Of a DNA stretch of 64,000 nucleotides, positions 12,463 to 24,503 are shown piece after piece. The position numbers were made by a program, and so were the translations under genes. A model generated the notes under the pieces. The model was not told where the DNA came from. It worked only from the letters and a program-made list of their open reading frames with translations, and did no database searches. Where the stretch lies: the NCBI GenBank assembly GCA_020226215.1, contig CM035232.1:13304316-13368315 (forward strand), in the 5' to 3' direction. Numbering within the stretch: the stretch's first letter is position 1; every line of letters starts with the position of its first letter. Source of the stretch: Sindora glabra. Its lineage: Eukaryota > Streptophyta > Magnoliopsida > Fabales > Fabaceae.

Positions 12463-13281
12463 AAATTACTAGAGTAACATGTAGTGAAAAAATTAAATTA
12501 TTCATTCAGATCGACTTTTCCCACATATATAATAAAATATATCACTAGAAAATATTACAAGGAAAAAATAAATTAGGAGATTAATAATTTTTAATATGAA
12601 AATCCCTCAATGTGAGAGTAAAACTCACAGGACCTAATTCAGTAAAATTCTACTAATAAAATAATAGATATAATATCTTTTCAAAAACTCTAAAGAACAA
12701 CTAGTATAAAACTCTTCACCAAAAATAGATGAAATTCTCAAAAAAATTAACATAAATTATTGTGTGAAATTAGCTAGTAGAGAAGAAGAAAATTAATAGA
12801 AAATATATGTACAATACTATCCAAATTACCAGCAATAACAAACCTAAATTTAATGAGAATCTAAGTATAAAAATGTGATAAATTCTTTGATACAATTTGG
12901 CAAAAATTACTCCTTCTCTTAGCACCGTCCCGTGTAACAAAGGAAAAGGAAAAGTTATCTTTTAACTACTCGCAATCACAAAGCTAATCATTTGCACACT
13001 AAACGAGATTTTACCAAATATATGGAGCTGCACACAAGAAAACCCCTATTATATATATAAAAAATCAAATCCTTAATAGAAAAGGATTATTAAGGATTAT
13101 ACAACTGTATGTACAAATCCTTAGGCAAAATGAATTTTGACAAAAGCAAATCTTTTAACTTTTCAAACCTAAATAAGGTTAATTACAAAGCAACCCCACA
13201 TCCCTTTCTTTATTTTTAATGCAAAAATAATAAATATAAAGAAATTATTGGTCCATTTAAGAGGAATCTACCACAACAACA
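12463..13281 (-). repeat. 5' LTR of the - strand copia element
   Basis: About 819 bp, starting TGTTGGAAAAAAATTACTAG and ending ACAACAACA on the + strand. It is longer than its partner because of roughly 115 bp at about 12840-12955 that the other LTR does not have. Confidence 0.7.
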
Positions 13282-13422
13282 ATTGTGTGCAAAATATGTG
13301 TTATTATGTTAGGTCAAACTATAAATTCTAAACCTTAAATTGATTCCTTGGACTTATTTGGAAGGAAATTTCTATCAAGTTCTCTTTTTATTTAAGATTT
13401 TTTTTAATAGACTCATTCCTTG

Positions 13423-13622
13423 AGGCTTTATTTGGATGGTAAAAAATTTTAATTTTCTCTTCATCTTTATTTAAATGAAGAAAAAAAAATTAAAGGTAAC
13501 ATATAATTATAATTTTTAATTACTTCAGAATTCAAAAAATTTTCTCTTTTATTTTATCTTCAATTCAAATTCCAAAAATTTCCTTCCTTCTCTCTTATTA
13601 TCTCTCAAACTAAACAAAGGAT
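13423..13622. mobile_element. Possible Tourist-type (PIF/Harbinger) MITE
   Basis: The left end reads GGCTTTATTTGGATGG and the reverse complement of the right end reads ATCCTTTGTTTAGTTTG, an imperfect inverted repeat of the TTTGTTTGGTT kind common in PIF/Harbinger MITEs. Length is about 200 bp. A 3-bp TAA/TTA duplication is not clear. Confidence 0.4.
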
Positions 13623-13623
13623 A

Positions 13624-14289
13624 ACTTTTTAAATACACATTTCTGTTCAAAACATTAATTTCGTATACTTTGTTAACCAAAAAATCCTTCTTGACAAATA
13701 AGTTGGCATTTCACGTGAAATAAATTGTTGGCCTTTAAAAGTTTGGATAAGTTACGTTAATCTCATCTAAAATTTGGCTCAATCATTTTTAATACTCCTT
13801 ATTTTTTACAATTGTACACTTCCATTTAATTCGAAGTTCTTTTATTATTATAAAATGTAATGACATTAATATTTTAATTACAATTCATTTTCTAATGCTA
13901 TTCCTCATAATTAGAGAATTATTTTTCTATATTTTTATATTTAAATATCACAATATAATTATACAAAAAAAGAACATAATATTTTTATTCATAAAAAAGA
14001 GTACATTTATACATAAAAATGTAGACAAATGATCTTTTACTAACAAAGGATAGTAATAAAAAATAAATTATAATTTAAAAATTTAGTGCCACTGGAATTT
14101 ATAGCAATAGAAGTGCTTTATTGGGTATATGTATGTTTTTCAAAAAATGAGGAATGTTAAATATAATTAAATTAAATTTTAAGAGAAATAAATGTAATTT
14201 ATCTTAAAAAATTGACCTTTTTCTTAAACATTGTTAATAATATTAGGGATCCTCAGCCACCATTTTTTCAAACCTGTTGGCATTTTAAA
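13624..14289. other. AT-rich spacer
   Basis: No gene seen. A segment around 13703-13744 (CATTTCACGTGAAATAAATT) recurs in diverged form at about 14837-14875, just right of the next MITE. Confidence 0.4.
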
Positions 14290-14831
14290 TAGGGGTGGGT
14301 AAATATAGTTTGACGGAATTTTTTGTCCGAACCTGATTCAAAATAAATAAGATTTGAATTGAGAAGTTGACCTCAAGAATTAAGTTTTGACAAAATTTTA
14401 GGCCTTATTTTACAAATAACTCATGCTTTGATTTATGTATTCAAAATCAGGTTAGCCTAAATTTGACCTAATCCTATATTTATATATTAAATATTTTATT
14501 ATATTATCTATTTAATATATATTATATAATTGATCATTTAGATTTAGCATATATAAATAATAATATTTCAATAATTTTTTATCTTCATTATATATATTAA
14601 ATATAATATATGCGTAAACATAAATATATTTTATATAATTATAATATATATAATAAAAAATTAAAATCAAACATAAACCAGATTAGATTTGAATATCTCT
14701 ATTTTAAAAAGGGCTAAATTAAGTATAAAAAGTATTAAAAAAATCAGATTAGGTCGCATTTAAATTGAGCAAAAATACATCAATATTTATATGAGTTTGA
14801 TTTGATCCGATTGGACTTTTGCCCATTCCTA
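14290..14831. mobile_element. hAT-like MITE
   Basis: The left end reads TAGGGGTGGGTAAAT and the reverse complement of the right end reads TTAGGAATGGGCAAAA, imperfect terminal inverted repeats of the TAGGGGTGGGCAAA type common in plant hAT elements. The ends also carry the GGTTCGGA-like words often seen there, and the interior is very AT-rich. The target duplication has decayed. Confidence 0.6.
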
Positions 14832-15016
14832 ATTCCATTTGATATGAAATAAATTGGTGGCCTTTAAAAAGTTCACATTTTTTTTCTCAAATTTTGTTAT
14901 CGTTGCAGCGGTTTTGAGAAAGACGATGGTATTTGAGGTATAATTTGCTAGCTTTGGAAAGAAAATGACGTACTACTATTGTGGCAATAGAGCTTGCATT
15001 CTGACCTTTAAACTAA

Positions 15017-15640
15017 GACCAACCTTAACAAATTTTTTTTGGAATCGGAAGAATTGGATAAGTGGAAAAAATTTTAAATTAGAGGTAATGTTTAATTTAT
15101 AAATTAAATATTTTTAAGAATATAATTCTTAAAATATTTAATTATTGAGAATATGATATTATCATATTTAATTTAATTAAAAATATTTTTAAAAATATTA
15201 TTAGGTCATAAAATTTTTTATTAAAAATTAAATAATCAATAATTATAAATAGTAACTGGATAGTGATTTATGATGGTCACTTGGTGCCATTAACCATTGT
15301 CCATTTAAGAATTGGATGACCAACCTTAGCAAATTATTTTAGGCTTTTAAGAATTGGGTAAAGGGAAAAGTTTTTAAATTAAAGGTGGCATTTGGTTCAT
15401 AGAATTAAATATTTTTGAGAATGTAATTTTTAAAAAAATTAATTTTTAAGAATGTAATATTACATATTTATTTCAATTAAAAATATTTTTTAAGAATATT
15501 ATAATATTATATTTTAATTATTTTACATATTTTTAAAAATATTATTAAATTATAAAAAATATTTTTATTAAAAATTAAGTAATTAATGATCATAAGTAGT
15601 GGTTGACAATAAATAATAATTAATGGTGGTCATTGTTAGT
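15017..15640. repeat. Diverged tandem duplication, ~301-bp units
   Basis: The block starting GACCAACCTTAACAAATT at 15017 is repeated from 15318 (GACCAACCTTAGCAAATT). Parallel words such as AAATATTTTT and TGGTGGTCA/TGATGGTCA keep the same order. The second copy runs into the GATAAT-rich tract that follows. Origin unknown. Confidence 0.65.
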
Positions 15641-15900
15641 AGATAATAACTGATAATAATTATTGATAATAAGTGATAATAGTGATAATTAGTAGTACTA
15701 ATGAGTGGTGATAATGGATAATGGTTACTTGTATAGTGGTGGATGGTATTCATTGGCAATCAATAGTAATAGTAATCATTAGTGGTAGGATGGTTGGTAA
15801 TGGTTAATGATAATCACTAATAATAAATAATAACAAATGGAGGTCACTGATAGTAAATAATGGTAGGGCAATAGTTAACACATGATAAATGGGGGTAAGA
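15600..15900. repeat. Degenerate GATAAT / TGGTAA-rich repeat tract
   Basis: Short related words (GATAATAA, GATAATAGT, AATGGTTA, AGTAATGGT) follow each other irregularly for about 300 bp, a degraded simple-sequence or minisatellite tract. It stops at the left end of the next LTR. Confidence 0.55.
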
Positions 15901-15912
15901 TAAAATGATAAT

Positions 15913-16211
15913 TGTTAGAAAAGCAAATCAAACTTGAGGGTGCTATTCTGCAAGGAATGAAAAGTCAGGCTGAATGTTTGATTTGGTGGTGTGACATATT
16001 AATGAGCACCACACTGCATTGAATTGCAACAACTCATATTGGGCTTACATCTACCATAGGATGGTTATATTTTTTTATTATAATATTGTGCCTATAAAAA
16101 GGCCATAACATTGTATTGTAAAATATGAATTTTGAGTAGAAAAACAAAGAGTTAAAATTCTCTCCTTTTGCTGTGTGAATGTATGAATGTTGCTATGTCT
16201 ATGTGATTTCA
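15913..16211 (+). repeat. 5' LTR of the second copia element
   Basis: 299 bp, starting TGTTAGAAAAGCAAATC and ending GATTTCA. It contains TATAAAAAGG near 16093, a plausible LTR TATA box. It matches 21515-21818 along its length. Confidence 0.88.
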
Positions 16212-16214
16212 AAT

Positions 16215-16226
16215 TGGTATTAAAGC
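16215..16226 (+). other. Decayed primer binding site
   Basis: TGGTATTAAAGC, 3 bp after the LTR, differs from the standard TGGTATCAGAGC by two transitions (C to T, G to A). Confidence 0.8.
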
Positions 16227-16329
16227 TGGTAAAGTCCAATGCAATTTTTTTTAAGAATTTGTGAGGAATAAGAGTGTTCTCATGATTGTAATATTTTATG
16301 AGTGTATTGTTTATTTAGTAGTGAGATAT

Positions 16330-18510
16330 AAACAATTACAATATTACTTAGTCTGATCCCAAATTAGATGGAAAACTTAATTATAATTATTAGGAAATTT
16401 TAATGTTCACTCACTTAAGGGCTTACAATATTTAGAGTCTTGTTAAACCAAGCATTTAAGAAGGAGTTGAAGCAATTGCCTAGAGGCAAGATCAATTGGT
16501 ACTGACACAAATTCATCAAGGAGTTGATTACTCAATGTTTGGAAAAATAGCAAATGCCAAAATAGTCAAAGAAGCATAGGATATTTTGAAACTATCCTAT
16601 AAAGGCGTTGATAAGGTATAAAAATTCAAATTATAGTCCTTACTAGAAGTATCAAAATAGATTGGGTTTAACAGGTTGACTTGAGATTAGTATAATTTTT
16701 CCTAGTCTGAGATTGAGATTGGTATGAAAAATAATAATAGTGGCTCAATCTGATAAAAGATTGGGACTGGGATTGAAATTGAGATTGAAACTGATTAACT
16801 TGATTTGATAAAATATTAGAACTGTTTAATGTTAATCCGTTGGGTTATTAGATTAACCCATTTACCTGGTAATAATAGTAAGTAATAACTAATTAATTGA
16901 TCATTGTATGTTTAATTTTTATATAGATATTAAAATAATAATTTTAGTATATTAAAATTATACTTTAATATATATAATATTAAAATTATATATATGAATA
17001 ATATTAAATAATTATTAATATTAAAATTAATAAATTCATATATTTAATATTATTAATATATATTATATATTAAAATTTAAATTAGTAATTTAATATTAAA
17101 ATTTTGAATTATTTAAATAATTTTGATATTAATTTTAAATATATTATATACATATATAATATAATACATTATTATTTATTTTTTATTATATAAAAATTAT
17201 TATAATTATTTCTATTAGTATATTATTTATATATTTATTTATTTATATATATTTGATATTATATAAATTACTAAATATATCTATTTTTATATATAATACT
17301 TTGGATTTAATCAATATATATTTAAAAATATATATTTACTTTATTAATAAAATAAATATAATATAAAATAAATATATAAATATATAATATAAAATTCTAG
17401 ATCAATATAAAATTTAAATTATTTTATTAAATGTATATATTATTAAATATAAATTCACATATTTACTAAATTTTAATAATATATATTTATTTTATTAAAT
17501 ATATATTTAATGATATATATTTATTTTCATATATAATATATATGACTTGTAGATATATAATAAAATTTTAAGTCATAATAATAATATATAACAAATAACT
17601 AATATGATAATAATAATAATAAAATATAACGGATAATAAAATTTTACTTGAATTTACTTGGTAAATGCTGACTTGGAACTGGGACCGGAACCGGGACCAA
17701 GACCAGGATCGGGACTGGTACTGTAACAATCCAATTTGAACCCAACTTGATAAAAAAGTAGCCTACCTTGGAATTGGCTCAACGTACAATTTTTGCCTGT
17801 TAGATTAGCTTGATAGGGTTAGGTTAAATCATTTTAACAAATCTTGTTCTTATGAAAAGAATATGAAAAGTATGAAATATCCAACTCAAAAAGTGTTGAA
17901 TAATATTTTTCCCGTGCTACTGACTTTATCAATAAAATATGAATATATGCAAAAGAGATACTAAAGAATAAGGTGGTTGAAAAAATTCTTCGCACCATAT
18001 CAATCAAATATGACCATGTGGTGACTACTATAATAGAGTCACACAACACAGATACAATGATAATTGTAGAATTACAAGGAAGTATGGAAAACCATGTAAG
18101 TAGAATTTTGAAAAAGGTAGAAAAGACAAAAGAAGAAGCCTTAAAGAGTTAAGTGAATTTAAACAACATTGCCAAGTCAAGCCAAAATGGAGAAAATAAA
18201 GATCGTGACCTTAATAATGGAGATAGAAGAAACTTTAAAGCAAAAGGCGAAGCAAGTTTTAGAGGAAAAGGACATGGCGATAATTTTAATCAAGGAAGGA
18301 GTAACTATTTCAGACTACTCAACCAAGGAAGAGGTGGATATAATTTTGAGCCCACTAACCAAGGAAGAGGAATAGGTAACAATTACCAATAAAAAGTTAA
18401 TTTTAATTATTTTCATTATGGAATGTTTGGACACAAAATTGGAAATTATAGATTCAGATTTCAAAATAACTATAACAATCAAGCATATATTACAACAAAT
18501 TAATACCAAG
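16330..18510 (+). pseudogene. Copia gag remnant, split by a transposon
   Basis: The left part (about 16340-16640) includes SDPKLDGKLNYNY and ends near SLLEV. The right part resumes near 17850 with EYEKYEISNSKSVE and VVEKILRTISIKYDHVVTTI (17971 onward). A glycine-rich basic region follows (18153-18392). Around 18405 the zinc knuckle reads FHYGMFGHKIGNYR, with its cysteines lost. The hAT-like element at 16644-17845 separates the two parts, and several stops are present. Confidence 0.78.
16644..17845. mobile_element. hAT-like non-autonomous element nested in gag
   Basis: About 1.2 kb interrupts the gag frame. The 8-mers GTCCTTAC (16636-16643) and GTTCTTAT (17846-17853) flank it, matching 6 of 8 with two C/T differences. 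The ends TAGAAGTATCAAAAT and (reverse complement) AAGATTTGTTAAAAT are weakly inverted. Subterminal GGGACTGGG/GGGACCGGAACCGGGACC words near 16770 and 17690 resemble hAT ends. The centre (16900-17640) is almost pure A and T. The interruption of gag is clear; the exact ends are approximate. Confidence 0.55.
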
Positions 18511-18559
18511 ATACTAATGAGAATTCTAATAATCTAAAAATTTTATTTTTGGCAAGTAA

Positions 18560-21500
18560 TTACTTTGCAGAAGATCAAAATATCTAGTATTTAGATGCTA
18601 GTTATAGTAATCATACGTATGGGAAAAAGGAATTATTTTCTTCATTAGATGAAACAATTAAATCAATAGTTAAATTTAGGAATGATACAAATATTCAAAT
18701 TTCAGGAAATGGTCAAGTCTCCATGAGATTGAAAGATGGCTCTCAAAACTTTATCTTTAATGTATTATATGCTCCTAGACTTCATCATAATCTATTAGGT
18801 ATGGGACAACTATTAGAGAAAGGTTATGACATGTAAATTCATCAAGGATATTGTACAATGTTTGACAAGAATAGAAGATTTATTACTAAGGTAAAAATGA
18901 CTCCAAATCGACTATTCCATTGAAAATTCAACATAAAAAATTTTCTTGCTTGAGTTCTACGATACCTAATGATGATTGGTTATGGTAAATGTATTTTGGG
19001 CATTTTCATTGTTCTGAATTAAATTATTTATCAAAGAAAGATTTTATTTCTGATGTACTTATTATAAATGTTCGTAGTAGTGTGTGTGAGACTTGTGAAT
19101 TGGGAAAGAAGCACAGGGAACTATTTCTAATTAGAAAGTCTTGGCCTGCAAAAAAGTTATTAGAGATTGTCTATTCAGATTTATGCATAATTGATATACT
19201 AACACATGGTGGTAGCAAGTATTTCATTACTTTTATTGATGATTTTAGTTGAAAGACCTTCTTGAAACAAAAATCAAAAGCTTATAGTGCTTTCAAGACA
19301 TTTAAAGCATTTATGGAGAAACAAAATGGTTATAGGATTAAAGCTCTAAAAATAGATAAAGGCAAAAAATATCTTACTTTTGCAAATTTCTTTGAACAAC
19401 ATGGAATTCAATATCAGTTAGCCATTAGACAAACTCCTTAACAAAATGGAATAACTGAAAGGAAGAACAAAATAATCATGGATATTATAAGATACATGCT
19501 AAAAGCTAAATAACTACTTAAATAATTTTAAGCAGAAGTCATTGCTTGTGCAGTGTATATTTTGAATAGATGTCTAACAAAAAGTGTTTGTAATAAAACA
19601 CTTGAAAAAGCATGGAGTGGAAGGAAACCTTTAGGTCATCTCAAAATCTTTGGATGTATTAGATTCACCCATGTACTAGACTAAGTAAGAAAGAAACTAG
19701 ATGATAAAAGTGAGAAATGCATTTTCATTGGCTATAGTACAAATTCAAAAGTGTACAAACTATATAATCCAGAAATAAAGAAAGTGATTATAAGTTGAAA
19801 TATAAAATTTAATGAAAAAGGAATATGGGACTAGTTTTCAAAAATCCAAAAGGTGCCAATAATGGTGATTTTTGACAATTATAAAGGAGAAAATGAATAG
19901 ACGAAACCAACACCTTAGCTAGAATCATCTAGTCGACCTCTAAGACATCATTAATTACCAATCAGATTGAAAGATTACATTATAAATAATGATAATGATC
20001 CATCTAATGAAGATATTATCAATTATGCTTTGTTTGCAGATTGTGAACTAGTAAGTTTTGAAAAAGCATTAAACAACTTGCATTGGAAAAAAGCCATGGA
20101 TGAAGATATTCATGCAATAGATAAAAATGAAACATAGGAGTTAAGAGATTTGCCTGTAGATAAAAGGTCTATTGGAGTAAAATGGGTATACAAGACAAAA
20201 TACAAGCCTAATGGTGAAATTGATCACTTCAAAGTTAGATTGATTGCAAAAGGATACAAACAAAAGCCAAGTATTGATACTTTGAGGTATTTGCTCCTGT
20301 TGCTAGATTACACACAATCTATATGATTATCTCACTCTTAGCTCAAAATAAATGAAAATTATATCAAATGGATTTTAAGTCTGCTTTTCTAAATGGTACT
20401 TTGGAAGAAGAAGCATATATTGAGCAACTAATAGGATATGTGATCAAAGGAAAAGAAGAGAAAGCCTATAGATTAAAGAAAGCCTTATATAGATTAAAAC
20501 AAGTAACAAAAGCACAGTATAAGCAAATTGATTTCTATTTTTCTCAACATGGTTTTCAAAGATGTCCATTTAAGCACACTTTATATATCAAATTTATTGA
20601 CCTTGGAGATATTCTCATTGTGTGTTTCTATATTAATGATATGATTTTTACTGGAAATAATTTAAAGATGATTTTGTTTAGAAAAATGATAGGATTTTTA
20701 TCTCACAAAAAAAATATGCTAGTGATATTTTGAAGAAATTTCAAATGAAGAATTTAAAACTTGTTTCAACTCCAATCGAAGAAAAATTGAAATTAATTAA
20801 GGAAGATAAAGATAAAAGTGTGGATCCAACCTATGAGAAAAGTTTAATTAGAAGTATAAGATACTTAACAGCAACCAAAGCAGATGTAGTCTTTAGAGTT
20901 GGATTACTCTATAGGTTCATGGAAGAACTATATGTTTGTCATCTACAAGTAACAAAAAGAATTCTTTATTATATCAAAGGTACCTTGACTGGTGAAATTT
21001 TTTATGATGGTACTAATGATTTGAAACTTGTTGGATATACAGGCTGTGATTGGGCTGGAGATATAGAAACAAAGAAAAGCATATCAAGATATGCATTTCA
21101 TCTTAGATTAGGTGCAATATCTTGGTCTTAAAAAAAGCAACATGTTGTCGCACTTTCTACAATTGAAGCAGAATATATAACAGCAGCTAGTTGTGCTACA
21201 CAAGCAATATGGCTAAGAAGAATTCTTGAAGTGTTACATCAAAAGCAAAGTACTTTCATAGAAATATTTTGTGATAATAAATTTACCACTGCATTTTGTA
21301 AAAATCCAGTTTTTTATAGGCATTCCAAACACATAGATATTTGATTTCATAAGATTCAAGAATTGGTAGTTAAGAAGAAAGTGTTGATTGATTATTGTCA
21401 CACCACAAAATAAATTGCAAATATTTTTACAAAGCCATTAAAAGTTGAATTATTTTACAAGATGAAGAAATTGCTTGGAATGACAAATTTTACAAATTTG
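18560..21500 (+). pseudogene. Copia pol remnant of the second element
   Basis: Protease region LDASYSNHTY near 18590, with the expected active-site D-S/T-G replaced by DAS. Then GAG-pre-integrase WPAKKLLEIVYSDL (19141-19182), integrase FITFIDDFS (19225-19252) and a core to about 19720. RT starts near 20040 with WVYKTKYKPNGEI near 20185 and catalytic motif YIND at 20629-20640, where an aspartate has become asparagine. RNase H runs from about 21000 (WAGDIETKKSISRYAF) to IANIFTKPLKVELFYKM near 21460. Stops occur in every domain. Confidence 0.85.
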
Positions 21501-21514
21501 ATTTAAAAAGACAA

Positions 21515-21818
21515 TGTCAAAAAAGAAAATCAAACTTGAGGGTACCGTTCTACAAGGAATGAAAAGTCAAGCTGAATGTTTGACTCAATGGCATGACATA
21601 TTAAGAACACAGTATCGAATTGCAACAACTCATATTGAGCTTTCTTCTACCATAGAATGGTTATATTTTTTTATTATAATATTATACCTATAAAAAGCCA
21701 CAACATTGTACCGTGAAATATAAATTTTGAGTAGAAAAACAAAGAGTTAAAATTCTCTCCCTCTGCTTTGTCCTTTGTTGTGTGAGTGTGTGAATGTTGC
21801 CATGTCTGTGTAATTTTA
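21515..21818 (+). repeat. 3' LTR of the second copia element
   Basis: 304 bp, starting TGTCAAAAAAGAAAATC and ending AATTTTA. It matches the 5' LTR with scattered substitutions and small indels. Confidence 0.88.
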
Positions 21819-23155
21819 GTAATTATGGTAAGATTTTAATAATAAATAAATAAAATAATTTATTTATATTATTAAAATATTATCATGCAATGGAAATGTA
21901 GAAAAGATACCCATTTGTCTATAAAAATATTAAATTAAAATATTTTAAAAAATTTGAGTGAAATATTAAAATTTAATATTCCTTTCAAATATCTTCAAAA
22001 ATATGTAAAATATTTGACAAACCAATAGTTACCCTACTTTAACAATTTTTATTTCTGTACCGAAACTCAATTATTTTATTGCAAAAAGGAACTAACATTG
22101 GATCTAAACCATCAATCAATGCCTTCTCGGGTGGCTCTACAGATCCACCCTCGTTATGTATTTTAAGAGTAAAATAAACCACATTTACCTGCAAATGACT
22201 AATGTAGATATTAAACTAATCAATCAATTTCTCCGCAAAGTAACAAACTACAGTAGGACCATAACAAAGTTAGCTGCGCAAAAGGAATATATTCTACTAT
22301 CCTGGCCCATCTTGCCCCTATCAGCCCACATAAAGCTTAATTTTTTTCAAGAAAGTAAACTCATAGCCACAATTTGTTGAAAGATTTTTTAAATTAGCTG
22401 CAGCGCAAGTCCCTCGATCCAAAACGAACAACGAAGAAATTGACTGCAAAAAAAAATAGAATTTATTAATCCATTTCAGAAAAAATATAAAATAAATTAT
22501 ACTTTTTTAATGGGAAAACAATGTTTTTAGCTATCGGTTAAGTTCTCAACTTGCTTCATCTCACGTAGAATGTCAACTCATTTATTCACAAAGATTTTTT
22601 ATTTTTCATCAACAAAACGAATTGAATTAGTGTTTTGAATTTGAGAAAGTTAGTAAGTATATTTGTTCAAAATAATTTTTATAGAATAAAAATGAGACTT
22701 ATGTAAAAGTTAAAAAGACTGAATATACATTTTAGCCTCAGAAAAATTTCAGTAATTCGAAAAATCACATTAAGATCATTTTAAAGGTCATATTCGACAC
22801 TTTCACAGGGGGTTTCTACTTCATCTCTCTGGTCTGCTTTATCCGGTTTTTCTTCTTATCTGGATTTGATTTAACTCTGTGAGTGATTCTTGCCGCTTAT
22901 AAAGCAGGATCTAAATTTTCATATAAATTTTCTGGTTTTGGTTTTGTTTTTCTAAAATGGAGTCTATGGGAATATTTTGTAATTTATTCACTAAGATTCT
23001 TCTTTTTGCAGGTATTTTGCTCTCAATTTTCTTCATAAAAGCTCCTACTAGTGCAAATTTTTCCCTCTAAGCTGACATTCTGAGTTCATTTGTAATATTT
23101 TACGTCAGATGAAGAAGATTCAATATGTTTACCAAGGAGTGATTTTTAGTACATT
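21819..23155. other. Intergenic sequence, nothing recognised
   Basis: AT-rich with moderately complex patches (22090-22430, 22800-23000). No domain, RNA gene or clear repeat seen. Confidence 0.4.
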
Positions 23156-23774
23156 TAGGAGTGCTTAACATACGGACCGGATCAAAATTCGTTTGGTCCG
23201 ATCCGTTTAGACCTGTTTAAACTAATCGGTTTGATTCGATCCGCAAGTCCGCCGGACCGGATCACAGACCAATCCGTTTTTTTTTATTTTATATTTTAAC
23301 TTATATTTTATTATTTATTATTTATTATATTTTTATATTTATTATTTTATTTTTATGTGTATAAATTTTGTTTTTATATTATATATATTTATATTCATTA
23401 ATTTTATTATTAATTTTTGTTTTTATTATGTTTAATTATTTTAAACATTTATATTTAATTTCTTTGACAATTGAATTGTGTTTTATATTAAATTATAATA
23501 TAAAAATAATTTATAATTTATTTTATTTTTTTAAAATGTAAATATCATTTAAATAATTAAATATAATTTTTTTAAAAAAATAAGAATAAGTTCGTTTAGG
23601 CCTGCAAATTGATCTGGTCCGTTTTAGCCCCGGTTCGCTTTGATCCGCGGTCTGCACGGACCAACTCATTTAATCCCATTTTTTAACGGGTCTAAATTCT
23701 GAAGTTCAATTTGTATAAAATCCGCGGATTGATCCGTTTGACCCACGGACTTTCAGCTCGTTAAACACCCCTAG
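23156..23774. mobile_element. hAT-like MITE
   Basis: The left end reads TAGGAGTGCTTAACATACGG; the reverse complement of the right end reads TAGGGGTGTTTAACGAGCTG. Flanking 8-mers are GTACATTT (23149-23156) and ATACATTT (23775-23782), 7 of 8 identical. The end regions are rich in GGTCCGATCCG-type words, typical of hAT ends, and the core is A/T only. About 620 bp with no coding frame. Confidence 0.72.
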
Positions 23775-24223
23775 ATACATTTGTGAGGATTCTTAGTTTA
23801 TGTATAATTATAATCTCTAGTAGATAAATTTAACTTTTGCTTCTACTGTGCATTCTGATAAATTGATGTGTATTCCTCCCTGTTGTAATTTGGATATTCT
23901 CCATATTTGAATCAATGCAGACTAGTTCTTTAAAAAAAATTATTTTTTTGGTATTTATAATTTTTCAACCTCCACTGTGGTATGGTAGGTGAGGTACCCA
24001 GAAAAGGAAGCCCTTAATTACTGCACCCAGAAACGAAAGCCCTTAATTACTCATAGAAAACACTTCAAAGGTAAAAGCGGCAATAGGCTACCCTATTCCC
24101 CATTGTAAAGAGAATGCTCTTGCACAATTACACTTTACACTAAAGAAAACAAATATCAATAAAATATGAAAGAAAGAAAGAAAAGACCAAGAGTTTGCTA
24201 CAGTTTTTACATCAATGTGGAAG

Positions 24224-24261
<38 letters not shown>

Positions 24262-24503
24262 GTATGGAAACCTCTATAATTATATTTCATAATAATAACA
24301 GAAACACAATTATTTTGTTGGGAAAATCAAAGGATCCCAACAAACTATAAATAGGACACTACATTTACAGTCAATTGCATCCCTTGCTTGATAATAAGCC
24401 AGCAGAAGACTCAAATAGCCCCTTCCAAAATATAAAAATAAAAATAAAAAAAAGGACCAAAAGGAAATTAAAAATAAGAGAAAATGAATGTGGCAAAGTG
24501 GAA
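23775..24503. other. 3' flank of the BIM1 gene
   Basis: AT-rich, with an (AT)n run at 24229-24258. The stretch just left of the BIM1 stop codon should hold its 3' UTR. I see no standard AATAAA on the - strand there, so the poly(A) site cannot be placed. Confidence 0.4.
24229..24258. repeat. (AT)15 microsatellite
   Basis: Uninterrupted AT dinucleotides downstream of the BIM1 stop codon. Confidence 0.95.

Larger units (their letters stand above)
9723..13281 (-). mobile_element. Internally deleted copia-type LTR element on the - strand
   Basis: Two long direct repeats (9723-10427 and 12463-13281) bracket about 2 kb that, read on the - strand, encodes gag, the start of protease and a GAG-pre-integrase segment. 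Integrase core, RT and RNase H are missing: the interior goes from GAG-pre-integrase to the polypurine tract within a few hundred bases. A degenerate initiator-tRNA primer site lies at about 12446-12460. I could not find a clear target duplication. The element looks like an old deletion derivative. Confidence 0.75.
15913..21818 (+). mobile_element. Second full-length, inactive Ty1/copia element
   Basis: Two ~300-bp LTRs bracket gag, protease, integrase, RT and RNase H in copia order on the + strand. A mutated tRNA-iMet primer site follows the 5' LTR. The flanking pentamers are ATAAT (15908-15912) and GTAAT (21819-21823), a target duplication with one mismatch. A hAT-like element interrupts gag. 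Stops are frequent, and the RT catalytic motif is changed from YVDD type to YIND. The sequence differs from the first copia element, so it is a separate family. Confidence 0.9.
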
